Source: Saccharina japonica
Lineage: Eukaryota; Sar; Phaeophyceae; Laminariales; Laminariaceae
Reading direction: 5' to 3'
Assembly: GCA_008828725.1 (NCBI GenBank)
Contig: MEHQ01001493.1
Coordinates: 432,884 to 496,883 of the forward strand
Length of the DNA: 64,000 bases
Positions 39,001 through 51,949 of the stretch are shown here, one piece after another. Position numbers and translations under genes: made by a program. The notes below the pieces were generated by a model. It saw only the letters and a program-made list of their open reading frames with translations. It was not told the DNA's origin and did not search any database. The stretch's first letter is position 1. Each line of letters opens with the position of its first letter.

Positions 39001-42000
39001 CCCACCAACTCACCCACACACCATGTGCTGCAGCAGTACAGCAGTACGTAAGTGGGGATCAAACCTTCGATCGATCGCACAACAGGAGGAGGAGTAAGAG
39101 TACTACAGGCCGCAAGCAGCCGAAAGAAGCAGCAGCACTCTGCAGTAGTAGTACTCACTTTGAGTATCGTATTGCGGCTGCTAGCTGTTGTTTCATGCCT
39201 GATACGTATGATATATCGTACTCATCGAGGACGTACTGCAGTGCATACCTTTTACCTGGTATATACGTTGATACGTACCAACCTGGCTGGCAATGCTACG
39301 ACTGTCTGGATATTGACACATACATACACCAAACGGTGCTTACATTTCCGGACAAATTATAACAGACTCCATGAGGTGAGCTCGTTTTTTTTGTTCAAGC
39401 GCGATCATTATGTTCAGCAGCACCACGATGCCCCACCTAACAGACCATACCGCCGCACTACAGCAGAGCGAGAGCAAGAAGCAGCACCACTCGGTAGCAT
39501 AACACCACTACGAGCGTGGCACTGCTGCTGCTGTGGTTGTATCTGTTGCAGAGGACGCATGATACGGACCAGGTATACCTGGTACCTGCGAGGTACTACT
39601 GTACACTTGCCAATATGCTCGGAAATATTACGAACGTTTGGATCTGAAAACAAATACGAAACGTTTCATACATTTTCGGACAAATTGGTACGGAAAAAAA
39701 CTCGGTGCGGTCAGACCGCTCGTTTCGTAGTAGGCACACCTCATCATGCAGCAGCATGCTCGTGGCCCCCTGTCATAACCATACGCCTGCGCAACGTCAG
39801 GGATGCTGTCGCGTCGCTGGTGTTGCTGCATGCGTGCAGATAGATGTTCGATGCCGCTCGATGTGCACGTCGGTGTGCCCTTCTTTGTGTTGATGCCGAC
39901 GCGGCAAAATCACCTTTCAAAATCTGCCGCCGAGACCGGGTTTCACGTTGCCCTGCTCGGCTCGACCGAGTGGGACGGGGTACCCCGTAAAACCGACTCT
40001 ATTTTTTCGGCTTCGCGAGCGCCCCGCGCGGGCCACGGGCCCCGGGCGAGGGCGAGGCCCGGGGGGCGCGCTCCCCGGTCGATCCCCCGGCCGCCGACCC
40101 GAGCGACGGCGAGATCGGCCGCGAGGGCCGAGCGCGAAAACGCGCCGCCGGGCAAAAAAATCACAATTATACTTTTGTCATATAATATGTATGTACAGTT
40201 ATGTGTTCTTCACATTAAACCGTCCTTTCTACATCGACATCCAGCACACCCAATGTCCGTGCCGATTCTTAGTCCGAGAGATACCAGTTATGTGGTCACA
40301 AAACTACGACACAGAGATACTACGCTGCAATGCAGTATGCAGAGCAGACAATGCAATGTCATATACGACAGACACGACCTACCCTGCTAGCAACCCAGCC
40401 GCGTGAGAGAAGAAAAATAAAAGAAAAAGGGAAAAGGAAAAAATAAAGAATAAACATAAATGAAAGAAAACAGATGAACAAACAAACAAAAACGGATGTT
40501 GAGGAGTTGTGTCGTATTGTATTCATGAAAGGTTAAGGTTCAGAATGAACGAGGCTGCGGGTAGACTCGTATTCTTTGTCATCGAACGCTTGTGTTGTCT
40601 CTCAATGGCAGGCGCTGACCATTTCGCCCTCGCGCGTTCACTGTTTGCGCGATGCTGGCTAATTTTCGTTTGGCAGTGCTGCAGCTTATATCGCAGGGGA
40701 CGACACTTCGAGTGTCGCACCCGTGGGTAAATCAGTACATGCAGGTGGTTGGACACCCTGATCTCCATGGGTGGGACGGCACGAACCCGCCCATGATCGG
40801 AGACATTGTTGCAGCTGTCATCCAAGAGTTCCGCAAGCTAGGCGGGAATGGGAACTCGTCTGGGCGCGATCCGGAAGCCGTATCGTGGCGGGCGCAGAGA
40901 CCCCCGTCGACAGGGTTGTCAGCGGCTCAAACAACCCCTGGGAATTTCGGCACGGGCAGTCCACCGTACCGTGGCCCCGGTGGCGGAGTCGGAGAAGTTT
41001 CGGGAAGTGGTCAGGGACGAGCAAAGCCATCCGACACAAGCACGAGTCGCGCAAGAGAGACGCGCCCAAACAAGAAAAGGGCTAAACACCACACTCCAAT
41101 CCCCGCGATTCCCACAAAGTTCGATGAGCTGCAGGATATGCCGACACAGCGGCTCAGCCGTCTCCTGGAGGACAACGTTGCACGACAGGCGCTACTTCTT
41201 GGAATGACAAGTGTGGTAGAGATGAAGGGGCTGCGGACCGACGTCCTCAAGGGTAATGTGGAGACAGCTCGTTCGACTGTGTCAAAGCAGGAGACCGCCC
41301 GCGGCCTTAGAGAAGAAGGCGAACAGATGAGGCTGGCGCTGAAGGACTTGCAGACTTCATACGAAGGTGGGTCGCTATTTCCCCCATCGGGAGCTGCTCG
41401 ATTCCGGCCGCCTGGCACGACCATTTTTTTCATGCAATAATACTACCAGGTACCAGGTTGACCAGGTACAATGTTTTTGCCAAATTTTGCGGCTTTAATG
41501 TACGTAGTCTACGACGCGTTTCCCCTGATTCCAATGGCAGAATCCCGTCTATCGCCGCACTATCCTGTGCACCAGGTATCGGTACCTCGTAGCAGCCTTG
41601 TAGACACGACATGTTTTGAGCAGGTACTCGCGCCCACGTTTTTCGTTTTGAACTGCTGTGCCGTCTGATGTGAAATTGCGCTTCATCTTTGATTAGTGTA
41701 GGGACGGGGAACCAATGTAATGGTGGCTTCTGGGCTAGAACAAAACATTATCTTCAATACTCCAACAAGTCGCTTGGTCGAGTTAGGCTATACCTGGTAT
41801 ATATATCATACGAGTATCGGTTTCTCGTCACAATATTTCCAACACCTTGTTTGCCGTAAGTATTTTGAGCTGAGGATCCACGCCCTTGAGTAATTGGTAA
41901 ATGGCGGCTGGCGTGAGCACGCAACAATGAAATTAAGAGTTGCATGCATCTTGCTTGAAGTTTGCTCCAACGGGGCGAAGCAATGTACGTAGGTACAAGG

Positions 42001-42736
42001 TAACAAGTTTTATGCAGAAATTGGTAGGCCGTTGCGGTCTTCGAAAGCAAGCTCTTGACGCAAGGATTACCCCTTGTATGTGATCCTACCATGTATCAGA
42101 ACAATGTGCAGCGGAGGTCGGAGGTAGCCGCACTTGTGCACCAATAATGTGCCTGCCCTTGAGCACACGTTGCTAGTAGGCTTGATGCATTTATTGCCAA
42201 TATCTTCTCGTTCGTGACTTAAGATAGCTCGAGCAGGAGTCCATCCTCTTATACTGTTTTCTACATTCAGGTAAGGTGTGTGCCCTCAGAGCAAGTTCAG
42301 AGCCGGTTGCGATGTTAAATCTTGATGTCGCAAGAAATGTTTCACGGGTGTCGAAACCGTATTTACGCCTCTAGGGGCAACGGGTGCTTCTGACCGAGGG
42401 GTGATATCTACAGCTGTTAAAACGCCATATCTGCTGACTGTGTTGTCAGTAATATACATTACATCCCAACCCTCGAACCCTCTCAAAACATGCTTTGTTC
42501 CAGGTAAGACACACGGTCGCAGCAAGAACCTGGGTGGAACTGCAGACCAAGTTATTCTTAAACAAGTCAAGCACGCTTCGAAATTGGCCGACACCAGCTC
42601 AGAGAGAGTTGCCAACGACTTCTTGGAGAAGCGCCTACCCGCTCAACAGTTCCTGGAAGATTTTTTGAAGGAGCGGCAACGGTATCACATGCTCGCTGCC
42701 AAAATAGAGTGCATGAAGCGAGACATTCGGTTTTGA
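34056..42736 (+). CDS. VPS37A: VPS37A-like ESCRT-I subunit (UEV-like plus Mod_r domain)
   Basis: VPS37 is a subunit of ESCRT-I, which sorts ubiquitinated cargo into multivesicular endosomes. Exons: 34056-34278, 40677-41366, 42504-42736, all phase-1 junctions (CGGCCAG|GTGAAT; TTTGGCAG|TGCTGC; GAAG|GTGGGT; TTCCAG|GTAAGA), giving 381 residues (human VPS37A 397). The N terminus MAWLFGSAKRAP and the UEV-like fold read VLLRVFLPTKFPTDRPVLQL and then HPWVNQYMQVVGHPDLH, matching the start and middle of VPS37A. There is a low-complexity linker at about 128-215. The Mod_r domain begins at IPAIPTKFDELQDMPTQRL, continues with GLRTDVLKGNVETARS, and ends VANDFLEKRLPAQQFLEDFL. The first intron is about 6.4 kb and carries several repeat arrays. 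The start is the ATG immediately giving the family's MxWLF beginning. Confidence 0.9.
34430..35125. repeat. Array of TACTCGGAGTA-type palindromes in the VPS37 first intron
   Basis: More than a dozen copies of ACTCGGAGTA, CTCCGAGTA and related self-complementary words occur here. Larger units are repeated: about 34605-34735 and 34985-35125 both contain TTTGGGCCTTCAGTACT, a CCAGCACT/CCAGTACTCTAATA segment and AAGTACTCGGAGTACGAAA-like ends. A different inverted pair (ACAGATGCTCC) occurs at 34407-34417 and about 34840-34850. Confidence 0.8.
36019..36090. repeat. (CTG/CTGCTGCTGGGG) microsatellite
   Basis: A run of TTGTTGCTGCTG... continues into two CTGCTGCTGGGGCTGCCG minisatellite steps. It lies in the VPS37 intron. 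Leu-, Ala- and Gln-rich frames here are products of the repeat. Confidence 0.9.
36740..36815 (-). repeat. tRNA-like stretch (possible SINE head)
   Basis: On the minus strand a D-arm GTCA-AACGGTTATCA-TGAC is followed by a B-box-like GAGTTCGACCC and a GGCGATGCC end. Acceptor pairing is not evident and the anticodon stem is poor, so this is at most a degenerate tRNA-derived sequence. Confidence 0.3.
38760..39060. repeat. Two-copy repeat with ACCC microsatellite cores
   Basis: Copy 1 (about 38775-38890) and copy 2 (about 38945-39058) each start ACTCAACCRCGTACVAACCC, continue with ACCCACCCACC, then CA(C/T)GTGCT, CAGTACAGCARTAC, and end AGTGGGG or AGGTGGGG. Copy 2 has an expanded CCCA tract. Confidence 0.7.
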
Positions 42737-43992
42737 TGTTAAAACGTCGAGTGTCGAAATTCGAGGTGTGCTCGTACCTTGCGACCATTTTGTCGGCGTT
42801 TGTTACATTTTGTGTGGTCGGTTTTTGTCAGAGGGAGCGGCTACGTGTATGCCCGACTGTAGATTTTCTGTGGCAAGTTAACGGACCCGGTACAAGTAGA
42901 GCATTCACGCTCGTAGCCGTTGTCAGATTTTCTGGCCGGCTAAGTTTTTTTGTTGTACGTTTGTGCTGTGGGTTTTGTGTGTCAACTTCCAAGTGTGTCA
43001 ACTTCCAAGTGGGCACGATTGACCAATACCTGGTATGTGATGCCTGTTCCTGTTGATACTTCCGGCAGTCGGGACACGCCAAAAGTTATGAACAATCCTC
43101 AATATTACCAGAAAAAAGGAAACATGGTTTTTGCGCATATTGCTTTCAATCCTGATGTAATCTACGAGGATGACTCCTGTGACCGATTGCCGCGCAGGCA
43201 GTTGTGGGTATTTGGAATGCATTCGAAGCTTCCCTGATGTAGAATGCCGTGCTATAACCCTATATACCTGGTAGATATATATCAAGATATGCAGGACCGC
43301 TCAGCTGCTTGCGGACGTATATACTTCAGAGAATCTTCGCTTCTGACCGGATTCCAATCATAATCCCTTCGTCGCCCTCGCGATCGCTCTCTCGCCCGCT
43401 CTTCTCGAGGGTCGCGTCCCTCAGCCTCCACCCCTCATATTCCCCCCGCGCACTCTCGAGTTGCGCGCGGCCGCCGAGCGCGGCGACCTTCAATCCGTAG
43501 TCTCTTGCGAGACGGCGGGACATCGAGACTTTATCTTCGAGGCAGCAAGTTTATTTGCGGGACATCGAGGTTGTTTCTTCGAGGCAGCAAGATTATTTCG
43601 AGGTTGATTCTCGGAGATAGTGTGGTTCTACGCTTTGGATCTGTTTTGTTCCAGCATCTCGTTTTTTTTGGTCGTCGCGAGCTTCGATATCATACATAGC
43701 TCTTTCTTTGATGACTCGATCTATCGAAAGCGACCGCTTTCTCCCGACTACCTCCCTGAGCAGGTCGTCTTTAGCCCCTTTCATCTGCTCCGCCTTACCT
43801 CGTGGGAATACGAGTACAGTGCTACAGTAGCAAGCACAGCAGTCTTTGTACAGGTACAGTACGGTAACACAAAACTCGGCTGAATAATAAATCCGGGGGA
43901 ATCTTTTTTATTTGCGCGAGTGAATTCATAGCTTCCATTTCGCGGTGCAATTATTACTGATGCCAAGGGTGCGCGCGGATCTGAATCCCAGA

Positions 43993-44026
43993 CCCCCCCC
44001 CCCCCCCCCCCCCCCCTATAGGCCCC
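43993..44026. repeat. 34-base poly-C tract
   Basis: An uninterrupted run of C between CAGA and TATAGG. Such a tract is unstable and prone to length errors in assembly. Confidence 0.95.
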
Positions 44027-44939
44027 CGTTTCGTATATTCTCTAAAGCCTACGATACAACGCCATTTTTTTAATTAATTCATACTAATTCAAGTCATTAA
44101 TTAGTTTTCACCTTCGAAGGACACGATATTTATGAGAGGGAAAAACCGGACCGTTGTGATCCCAGGAAACTATAAGTCAACTCTTTTTTTCTAATAACCC
44201 CCTCCCCCCCTCTGCCTGGTTGGTGAAAACCCAACGTGCTCCGTCCCGGCATTGTACGGATGCGAGGGTCTATCGTCATACGACTACGGCCGTGCACGGC
44301 ATGAGTACACCCCCCCCTCCCAACAGAGAAACAAAAATAGGGGAGGTCTCTAAAACCAAGTGAAAAAATGGGGAAAAAAAAAAAAAAAAATAGTTTTCGC
44401 TCATTTCGTCCTGTGATCACAGCGAACCGCTTTGTTTTTCATTCTGACCTTCCTAGGAGTGAGAGGTCGTTTTCTCTTTTTGTCGCATACCCTTGCAGCT
44501 GCTGCTGTATTAATATAGTACTGCTGTAGGAAAAAACATACCAGTCTGCTTGGAAGACACGAGACTGAGAGGAATTGAGATGTAGATACCAGGTACATCA
44601 TACACAGATACGAGTAGCATCAGCAAGCAGCAGCAGTACAAAAAAAAAAGTCGGTTTATATACGTACGTAGCTCCTAATTTTTCACGGGTGAATTTTACT
44701 GCTGTACCAGCTATTATAGTAGCAGTAAATCGTGCTCTCACTTATAAAAAGGGCATTATAGCTACGATACCTACTACGTCAGTTCGAACCCCTGGGGACC
44801 TCCTATAGGATACTATTTTATTTATGTTTTGCTTTTTCTACCTCGCTGTGTTCACACCAATGTTTTACGCATACGTACGCACGTACGTACGTGTCCTTGG
44901 CGAACCGTTTGCTCGGCAGGAAGTGCTTTTGCCGTACCA

Positions 44940-45515
44940 AAACTGAGCCCACCTCGACTGGTGGTGCATTTCTGAGACTGAGACTGAAAACGAGGTTGTT
45001 GCGAACTGAGCATCAACGCTTTTCAGCATGTGTTTCCTTCTTCCTGCAACACTTGGCATTGCCTTGATCCTGTACGTATGTGTCAGATATATATCGAAAC
45101 ACTAGCGAGCGCCATCATATTATTGTTGTCGTAAAAATATTACACCTTATTTTCCTGAAAACTGAGACTATTCAGAGAACACCAAAAACGAGCCCGAGAG
45201 AAAGGTGACTGGTGCATTTCTGAGACTGAGACTGAGAAATGAGGCTACGAACTGAATTTCAACACTTCTCATTTTTGTAAACCTCACACCTTAGTTACTA
45301 TCCTGACCTGAGACTATTCAGAGGACACCAAAAACGAGCCCGAGAGAATGGCGACTATGGTGATGCATTTCTGAGACAGACTGAGATCTGAGGTTGCGAA
45401 CTGAATTTCAACACTTGAGCATTTTTTCCTTTCTTCCGGCAATATAACACTTGGCATTGCCTTGATATACATATATCGAAACATGAGCGAGCGCCATCAC
45501 ATTGTCGTACGTAAT
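44940..45515. repeat. Three diverged copies of a ~160-230 bp repeat
   Basis: Each copy contains GGTGCATTTCTGAGACTGAG or a close variant (about 44963, 45209, 45363), then GAGGTT or GAGGCT, GCGAACTGA and CAACACTT. Copies 1 and 3 share the downstream CACTTGGCATTGCCTTGAT and ATATCGAAACA-GCGAGCGCCATCA. Copies 1 and 2 share CTGAGACTATTCAGAG and ACCAAAAACGAGCCCGAGAG. The order suggests tandem duplication followed by decay. Confidence 0.75.
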
Positions 45516-47359
45516 AAGAATGGTACCACACAGAGATTTATGTATATTTTCCTATCCGATGCCGGCACCCATGCGGAGCCCTTGTATGTAGGAAATAAAA
45601 TCATACGGCACTTTCGCCGGAAGCCTCTCTTTTAGGGTTATTATATGGTAGAATACGCACGTTCAATAAATAATGAAAATATGTTGATGCTTGTTTACGT
45701 GCCATCCAGGCGGTGGTCGTCTTCGGAAAGCGTCCAACTCCTCTCCAGAGGCGTGCCTGCGCCATTCAGTAAATACGTGGCCCGTAGAGTCACAGGTTGT
45801 CAACAGCACACACGTCGCCCGCTAAGTAAAATAATGATCGCATGTGTGCCGTTGGTTGTCGCAAAAGTGCCTTGCTTCGAGCAGTCCTCATATATCTCCG
45901 ATGCGTGGGTTCCTTGGATCGAAGACCTGGTAAAAGTCCTCCTCTCCCATCTGTTTTCGCAGCGCCATGATGAGCTTCATCTGGAGGGAAACGTGCACAT
46001 AAACGCCGATGGGAAGCACAGTTTTTTTATGTTGAACGTTTTGACTCAATGCATCTCAAAGTTGCATTGCTGTTGAGGGTACGACATTGTTCAACCAAAC
46101 AAAAATTGAGGACTTCTTGAATACCGTTGCGAAAGAGGTGCAGTGGTGAAGAGCTATAGAGATCCTGATGCAAAGTTAGATGTTACACATATGGATGACC
46201 ATACATTGTGGCATGCGTACAAACAGGCGAACAGTCACAAGAAAAGTCACTGCAGCGAAGGGTGCTCAATTATCCCTCGCGCGACACATGATACTGGTAC
46301 TGTAAGGGTCCATATTAACGAAGACAGCAAGAAAAATAATTTGGAAAATAAATCCAATTTTGATGTGATTTCGCAAAAAAAAACTGGTTTGCGTCAAATA
46401 TTTTCGGCGAAAAAAACGAAAAAAAACGCCGCTGGTCAGTTCTCGGGAAGGGCATAAATAACACGTTTCAGTGACCATCTCTAAAAATCGGCGTGGACAT
46501 TTGGACTCGTGTGCGGAAAAAGTGCAAAAATAAGTCGTTGCCTCGTAATTAGTTCGTTTCAGTACAGGAGATAGGATTGGTTTTTGGCGATGTATTTTGC
46601 TTACTATTGAACTTACGCAGTTCAGACGTTCGATTATTGGCGCGAAAAATTGCACAGACATCCCTTGGAATACCTGGAAGCGGACCGTTCAGAAAAAAGG
46701 AGAAAAAATGCGTGTCTTTCTATGGAAACGCCTGCCTGTTACTGACCGTATTTGAGGCCTGTGGTTGGTCGAGACACATTTTCGCCACTAGCGACAGCTC
46801 TATAGGACCTCAACTAAAAAAGCGGCCATGTCGCCCTCTTCTGATGTTCATGGCAGTCGGCACGATACCAAATATGTTCCATTCGAGCAGATGCTGCTGC
46901 CGGCATTCGTGGGGGAGATAAATTCCGTCTTCTAACTTGAACCAGCTCGTACATATTTTATGAAGCGCATTTTTACTCAAACAACATCCGAACTCCCTGA
47001 CCATGGCGAGACTGCCGAATAAATTGACCGGAATGGGACGTTACTAAAGTGACCACGGAACACAAAGAGAGGACGAGGTAAAACACTCGGCGCGGGGACC
47101 TCCTTGGACCGGCATAAAGAGCGAACACCACCTTCGCCATCGAAGGAAGTCAGGCATGTATCGTCTGTAAGAAACCTACAGAGCTTGCACGGCAAGCATC
47201 AAGGTTATGGCGGCGCCCAGTGTCCAGGCCTTAGTTCGTCGAGTAAAACTTTTTGCTGTTCTCACAATAACTTATCGCCAAAAATGTAAAAATGTAGTCC
47301 TTCGTCACAGGACAGATTTCATTAACTCTGGAGTGGAACAATACCTCAGGGAAATAACA

Positions 47360-47361
<2 letters not shown>

Positions 47362-47405
<44 letters not shown>
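47362..47405. repeat. (TAA)n microsatellite
   Basis: About 14 TAA triplets following AACAATAG. On the opposite strand it gives a meaningless poly-Tyr/Leu frame. Confidence 0.95.
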
Positions 47406-47407
<2 letters not shown>

Positions 47408-48803
47408 CACAAAACAGCACACACGCATCACAACTGAAGCACATCGTACACCTCAACAAAAAAATGAAATCAGCGTACTTGTGCACTATTAATAGGTGCA
47501 CATATTGTATGTACGAGTTGCAACGAAACAGAGGGGACCGCATACAAAAGAGAAGATCAAAATTAGGCAAATAAAATAAAAAGAGTGCTGTGTGGATAAC
47601 AGGTCCATCCTGGCTCCTCGGGGGCACTCTGAGATTACTTCCTCGTGCTGCTGACTGATCCCCGAGAGTGTGGTAACGCCATACCAGGTATATACAACCC
47701 ACCTCGGTGTGTCTCCACGCCAAACACGAAGAAATAGACAATCTGCTGAGGGACTACCGTCTCACACTGGGTGCGTATCATTCATCAAGCACGCGCTCGG
47801 TCATATTGATGGATGCGCGCACGTCTCCTATTATGGTAGAAAACCAGCCTAACGTGATCAGCGATCCTCGTCCCTTAGTGATGGTGGAAAAGGCTGACAG
47901 TTTTCGTGCACAACGCCTCCTCCGATTTAGTGGTCAGCAGAAAAACAGACAAAACACAACAACGGTACTCGGCGCTTGTGCGCAGCAAAAACTCCTTGCC
48001 ACGGGGAGGTAGACAGACGAGGGAGTCTGAGCAACCTCCGCTAGCTAAAGCTTATTTCACCCAGGCGAGCCAAATATCACGACTTGACGGCCAGAGCTAG
48101 GGTTCAGCCTCTTGGGCAGGACGCCTCCCCACCTCTCCCCTACCCCCACCCCGCATCGGTGCCGACGGCCCGTGTCGCGGTGCAACCTTCGCAGGTCACT
48201 GCCACTCTACTCCTCGCCGTGGCATGCCATCTCCGCTTGAAGGCCTTCGCTCCGTCCTTGATCCGCCTGCACCTTCTGCCAGCCATATGTGCTGCTTTGC
48301 GTCATTCTTCGAACTTGATACCGGCCTCTTGCAGGTGGCTCTTCTAGGCACCCACCCACCCTTTCTCCTGTCCCCCGATGTAGCCCTTACCGCCGATCAA
48401 CTCCCCAAACATTGCCCTCCTCGGCAGGCGCTTCGCCGCATGCGTTCAACCGTCGCTTCAAAGCTGTCGGAGCCTGTCTTGCCAAGAGCATCGGCATACG
48501 GAGCAGGGAGTGGCGGACCTGCCGTACCTTATCGTAGTGAGCCTTACTCGGGCTTCACGTGACGCACCCGTACTGCAGAGTCTCGGTCACCTCGGCATAT
48601 AGCATCAGCACCTGCAGCCGCAAGCGTACGTTCGGCGGTCATACACTTCCACGCTGTACCAACAGAAGCATGACCAGGCCCTCTACAGGCACCGCACAAT
48701 CTCGCCACTGAGGTCGCTGTGTTCATGGCCTCGCCCAAGTGCAAACACTCGATCGTTTTTTCGTAAACATGGGCCTACTGCAGTGATAGTGAACGACACC
48801 ATC

Positions 48804-49904
48804 TCAGCACCTTTCGTCTGCAGGCACATTATTTCTGTTTTGGCCTCCGAAACTGGTAATCTCGAACGCCGCGCACGCAGTCGCGATCGCCGTCATCGCC
48901 CTCTGCCGTTCTCCTGGAGACCGCGATACAATATCCTCGTCAGCGTACAGCATTCCCCACAACGCCTGAGCCTCCAACTGCTCCTGCCCGTCGATTTTGC
49001 TTGCCCGTCTTTTGTCCCGTTTCCCCCCGCTCTCCATATTTCGTTAGAGTTGCACCATGTTGTCCATGATGGCTGCATCCGCGAGAAAGCGTTTCTCGGC
49101 CATGTACAACATTGTACAAAACAACATATACAGCACAAGCGCAAACACACACCCTTGCCGGAGGCCCTGCTCCACGTCGAACACACGCGAGCACGCGTAA
49201 TCATCTACCCGCAAACATGTTCGCTTAGCGCCATGGAATTGGAGGGTGACCGCGAGCATTCGCGGTGGCACGCCAAAGCGGACAGTGCACAGGAGCGCCC
49301 GGTCGACAGAGTCGTATGCTTTGGAGAGATCGACGAAGTGCATGCACAGAGGGGTGTCCTTCCTGGCTAGCTCCTGCAGGCGTCATACTACGAACACCAT
49401 GACGACAATCGAGCGCCGCGATCTGCAGCCACGATGTACCTCCGGCAGGATGACTTCCCTCTCCGTAGTACCCGCAGTCACTCAGGCGGCCCGCGACGAC
49501 GATATGGAGGCTTTGCTGGCGTGCGCCAATACGGACATGCCTCAATAGTCACCACATGGTGTCCTATCTTACTTACTGTGCAGCACCTTGATCGTGGCAT
49601 GCTTCCATTGTTGCGGCACGCTTCCTGCCCTCCACACAGCGACAATGATTTCGTAGCACTTTCCCAGGGTATCCGAGTCTCTATCTGCCATGATCTTCAG
49701 GAGTTCTGTCGGGAGGCCATCAGGTCCAACCGCTTTGCGGTTCGCCATCGGACAGATAATTGCATCTACCTCGTACCTTGACGAGATGACAACGAACGAC
49801 CTGTACGGGAGACACTCTGAGTGCGGCCACGATAGTCGGGGTCTAGGGTCGGCGACTTGGCGTCTAGCAGTTACGGTACCCAGCTCTCGCGGGTAGGCCA
49901 TCAT
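48804..49904 (-). mobile_element. LINE reverse-transcriptase fragment, minus strand
   Basis: Read from 49904 downwards in shifting frames: VDAIICPMANRKAVGPDGLP with TELLK (RT block with the 'KAxGPDGLP' motif), IIVAVWRAGSVPQQWKHATI, a frame-shifted central block, [18 protein letters not shown] ('DLSKAYDS'), [20 protein letters not shown] ('QGxRQGC'), and LWGMLYADEDIVSRSPGE, where the catalytic YADD box reads YADE. At least two frameshifts and the altered catalytic aspartate make it dead. Neither the endonuclease domain nor a poly-A tail is recognisable. Confidence 0.85.
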
Positions 49905-51949
49905 CCTGCAGCAATCAGTCTACCTTCCCTTCATGTACTACGAAGGAAAGGTCCTCTTCCCTTCCGCGTTCACCCCGTTGATATGCCGTAGAAACCAAAC
50001 TGGTCGCCTTCTCGAACACGCCCTACGAGTTGGCAAATACTATTTGTGAACCTTTGCAAAGCTGGCGCCCTCCCGCGCTTGAGCTGGATGACGAGCACAT
50101 CCGAGGGTTTTCGATGACTGCGCCCGTTCGGGGCAACACGGGGCAACACGTAGCCGTTTTTTTTCGTTTTTTCGCGTTTTTCTTCACCTACCATCTCGTG
50201 TGCATGTCCCAGCTTTGTTGTTGTTGTCCTCACAGTAACCCGTAGGCAAAAAAAATAAAGTGGAGTAGAAGAATACCCTCGGAAAGACAACAATACAAAA
50301 CAGTACTTGATACACATCATAACTGAAGTACACCGTATACCTCAAACAAGAAAGTGAAATCAACGTACATATGAACCAGGTACATATTTTATACGTACAT
50401 TGTACGAGTTGCAACCGAACCCGAGGGGACCGTATACGAGAATCCATCCACAGGAAAGCTACAGAGGTAGCTATGAATACGCGCGCGCGTACAAAAAACA
50501 GCAAAAAAAGCGAAAGAACAAATCAGGGAAAATAAAGAAAGAGGGAAAGGAAAGAACAGAGAACAACAAAGTGTAGGAGTACATGTACCAGAGCTCTCGC
50601 TTGGCGCTTACTGCTCCCGCCTAACTCGAGTAGACGTTGGCACACCACGACACGACATGAAACTGAACTCGTACTGTACGAATTAATGTACGAGTAGAGG
50701 TTCTGCTTGTACGAAATACGCTGCTCCTGTATACCTGATACACTCTTAGCTCTGCTCGATAACACATCACACATTGCCGCACACGCCGCAGCACGGTGGA
50801 GACTATTGATATGTATGATACCACCTTTAGCGGACGGATAATCCAAGCTACGTTGATGACGCAACCATGAAAAGTGGGAAATACGGACGTGTGGGCTGTG
50901 AGGTGCAGGCTGTGTACATCGGGTTTCGCCTCCATTGTCGTAGCTCGCGTAGATCTGCCTGAGTAGGCGACATTCGTTAGATGTGCCCGCATAGCACCTA
51001 GAGTAATTACAAACACAACGATGCCACGGCACACCAATCAAGCAGTCCTCTGGTTAGGGCTACGGTTAGGGTTAGAGCTCCGGGTCGGGGTGGTGGCCGC
51101 CGTTAGCCGAAGCCAAAAACAACGTTACCGTCGGGAAGAAATCTCAACTCTCGTGATGAAACCCTACCTCATTTAACCAGCATAGTTTTAAGCGGGCACG
51201 AAACAACTAACGTGCCTGCGCGGGCAGATCTACCGCGGCTGGCAATACCGTTCTCGTTAACGGGTATCAGGCATTTCGGAGTTTCGATTCGATAACAATA
51301 CTTATCGTTTTCGTTTTCGTTAGCGTTAGCGTCATGGAACGTTTTCGGCGCTTATAGCACCGAAACCTTTGTCATTTCGATACTATGATAGTCCCCGGAC
51401 GATTTACCCAGAGGGTCGTACGTATAACACCATGCTGCACACCAGGTACCAGGTACCTGGTTATATATCGTGCCAAGTAAATATAGATAGATATACCGGT
51501 TCACTTTGCTGGTAGGTATGCCTTACATTTTTTGGGCTGCGTAACCTTCAAAATTTCATAATTCCAACGGCTGGTGGGCCCTTCATTTTTTTGAGCTGCA
51601 CAAAACGTCATTGAATTCTACCTTGCGTCAGTCACCCCCACTATACAAGTCCGAATGCCTCCGAAGGGGAACCTTGCACCACGTAGATACATACATATTC
51701 ACACTTCTAAGTATGATATGTCATGCCTGGTACCTGGTATGATCGTGGGAAGTACAATTACCATAAAATGGAAGGTCAAGTAACGTTTACGTACTTGTAA
51801 AATGATTATAGAACGCTGGCCACTGCTTTCGCGGTTCAGGGTTCACTTCAAGTGTTGGGGGCAAGCATTGATCAACACCTTACCCGCAGGTATCAGATAC
51901 CTGCTCCTGGTACCAGTGTATGTTAGCATTCATGGCGCTACATTTGTGC
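49905..51949. other. No gene recognised
   Basis: Short non-family frames only. Notable words are the GGTTAGGG cluster at 51052-51077, the GTTAGCGTTAGC region near 51325, and CCAGGTACCAGGTACCTGG at about 51442-51461. Confidence 0.45.
51052..51077. repeat. Telomere-like GGTTAGGG cluster
   Basis: GGTTAGGGC, then ACGGTTAGGGTTAGAG: three TTAGGG-like words within 26 bases. It is far too short to be a telomere. A cluster of the complementary strand word lies at 58592-58618. Confidence 0.6.

Larger units (their letters stand above)
35126..40676. other. Remainder of the large VPS37 intron
   Basis: No alternative exon or nested gene recognised. It holds a CTG microsatellite (about 36019-36090), a tRNA-like stretch on the minus strand (36740-36815), a repeated TTTACTTCTATCGCAAACAC word (36295 and 36378), CAG-rich DNA (38220-38450), a duplicated ACCCACCCACC block (38760-39060) and a short very GC-rich island (about 40010-40155). 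Confidence 0.5.
42737..48803. other. Intergenic repeat-rich region, no gene recognised
   Basis: Contents include a 34-base C homopolymer (43993-44026), a diverged three-copy repeat (44940-45515), a TAA microsatellite (47362-47405) and a CTATTAATAG palindrome (47486-47495). The longest open frame with an ATG, 45645-46076 (143 codons), has no recognisable motif and biased composition is not evident, so I do not call it. The minus-strand frame 43326-43523 lies in GC-rich DNA and likewise has no family. Confidence 0.45.

Noticed and set aside
45645..46076. A 143-codon frame starting with ATG
   Set aside because: No recognisable motif, no splice partners, and located among repeats; a frame of this length can occur by chance in 64 kb.
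48084..48562. Proline-rich plus-strand frames beside the LINE fragment
   Set aside because: No match to gag or any other domain that I can recognise; probably retroelement debris but not supportable.
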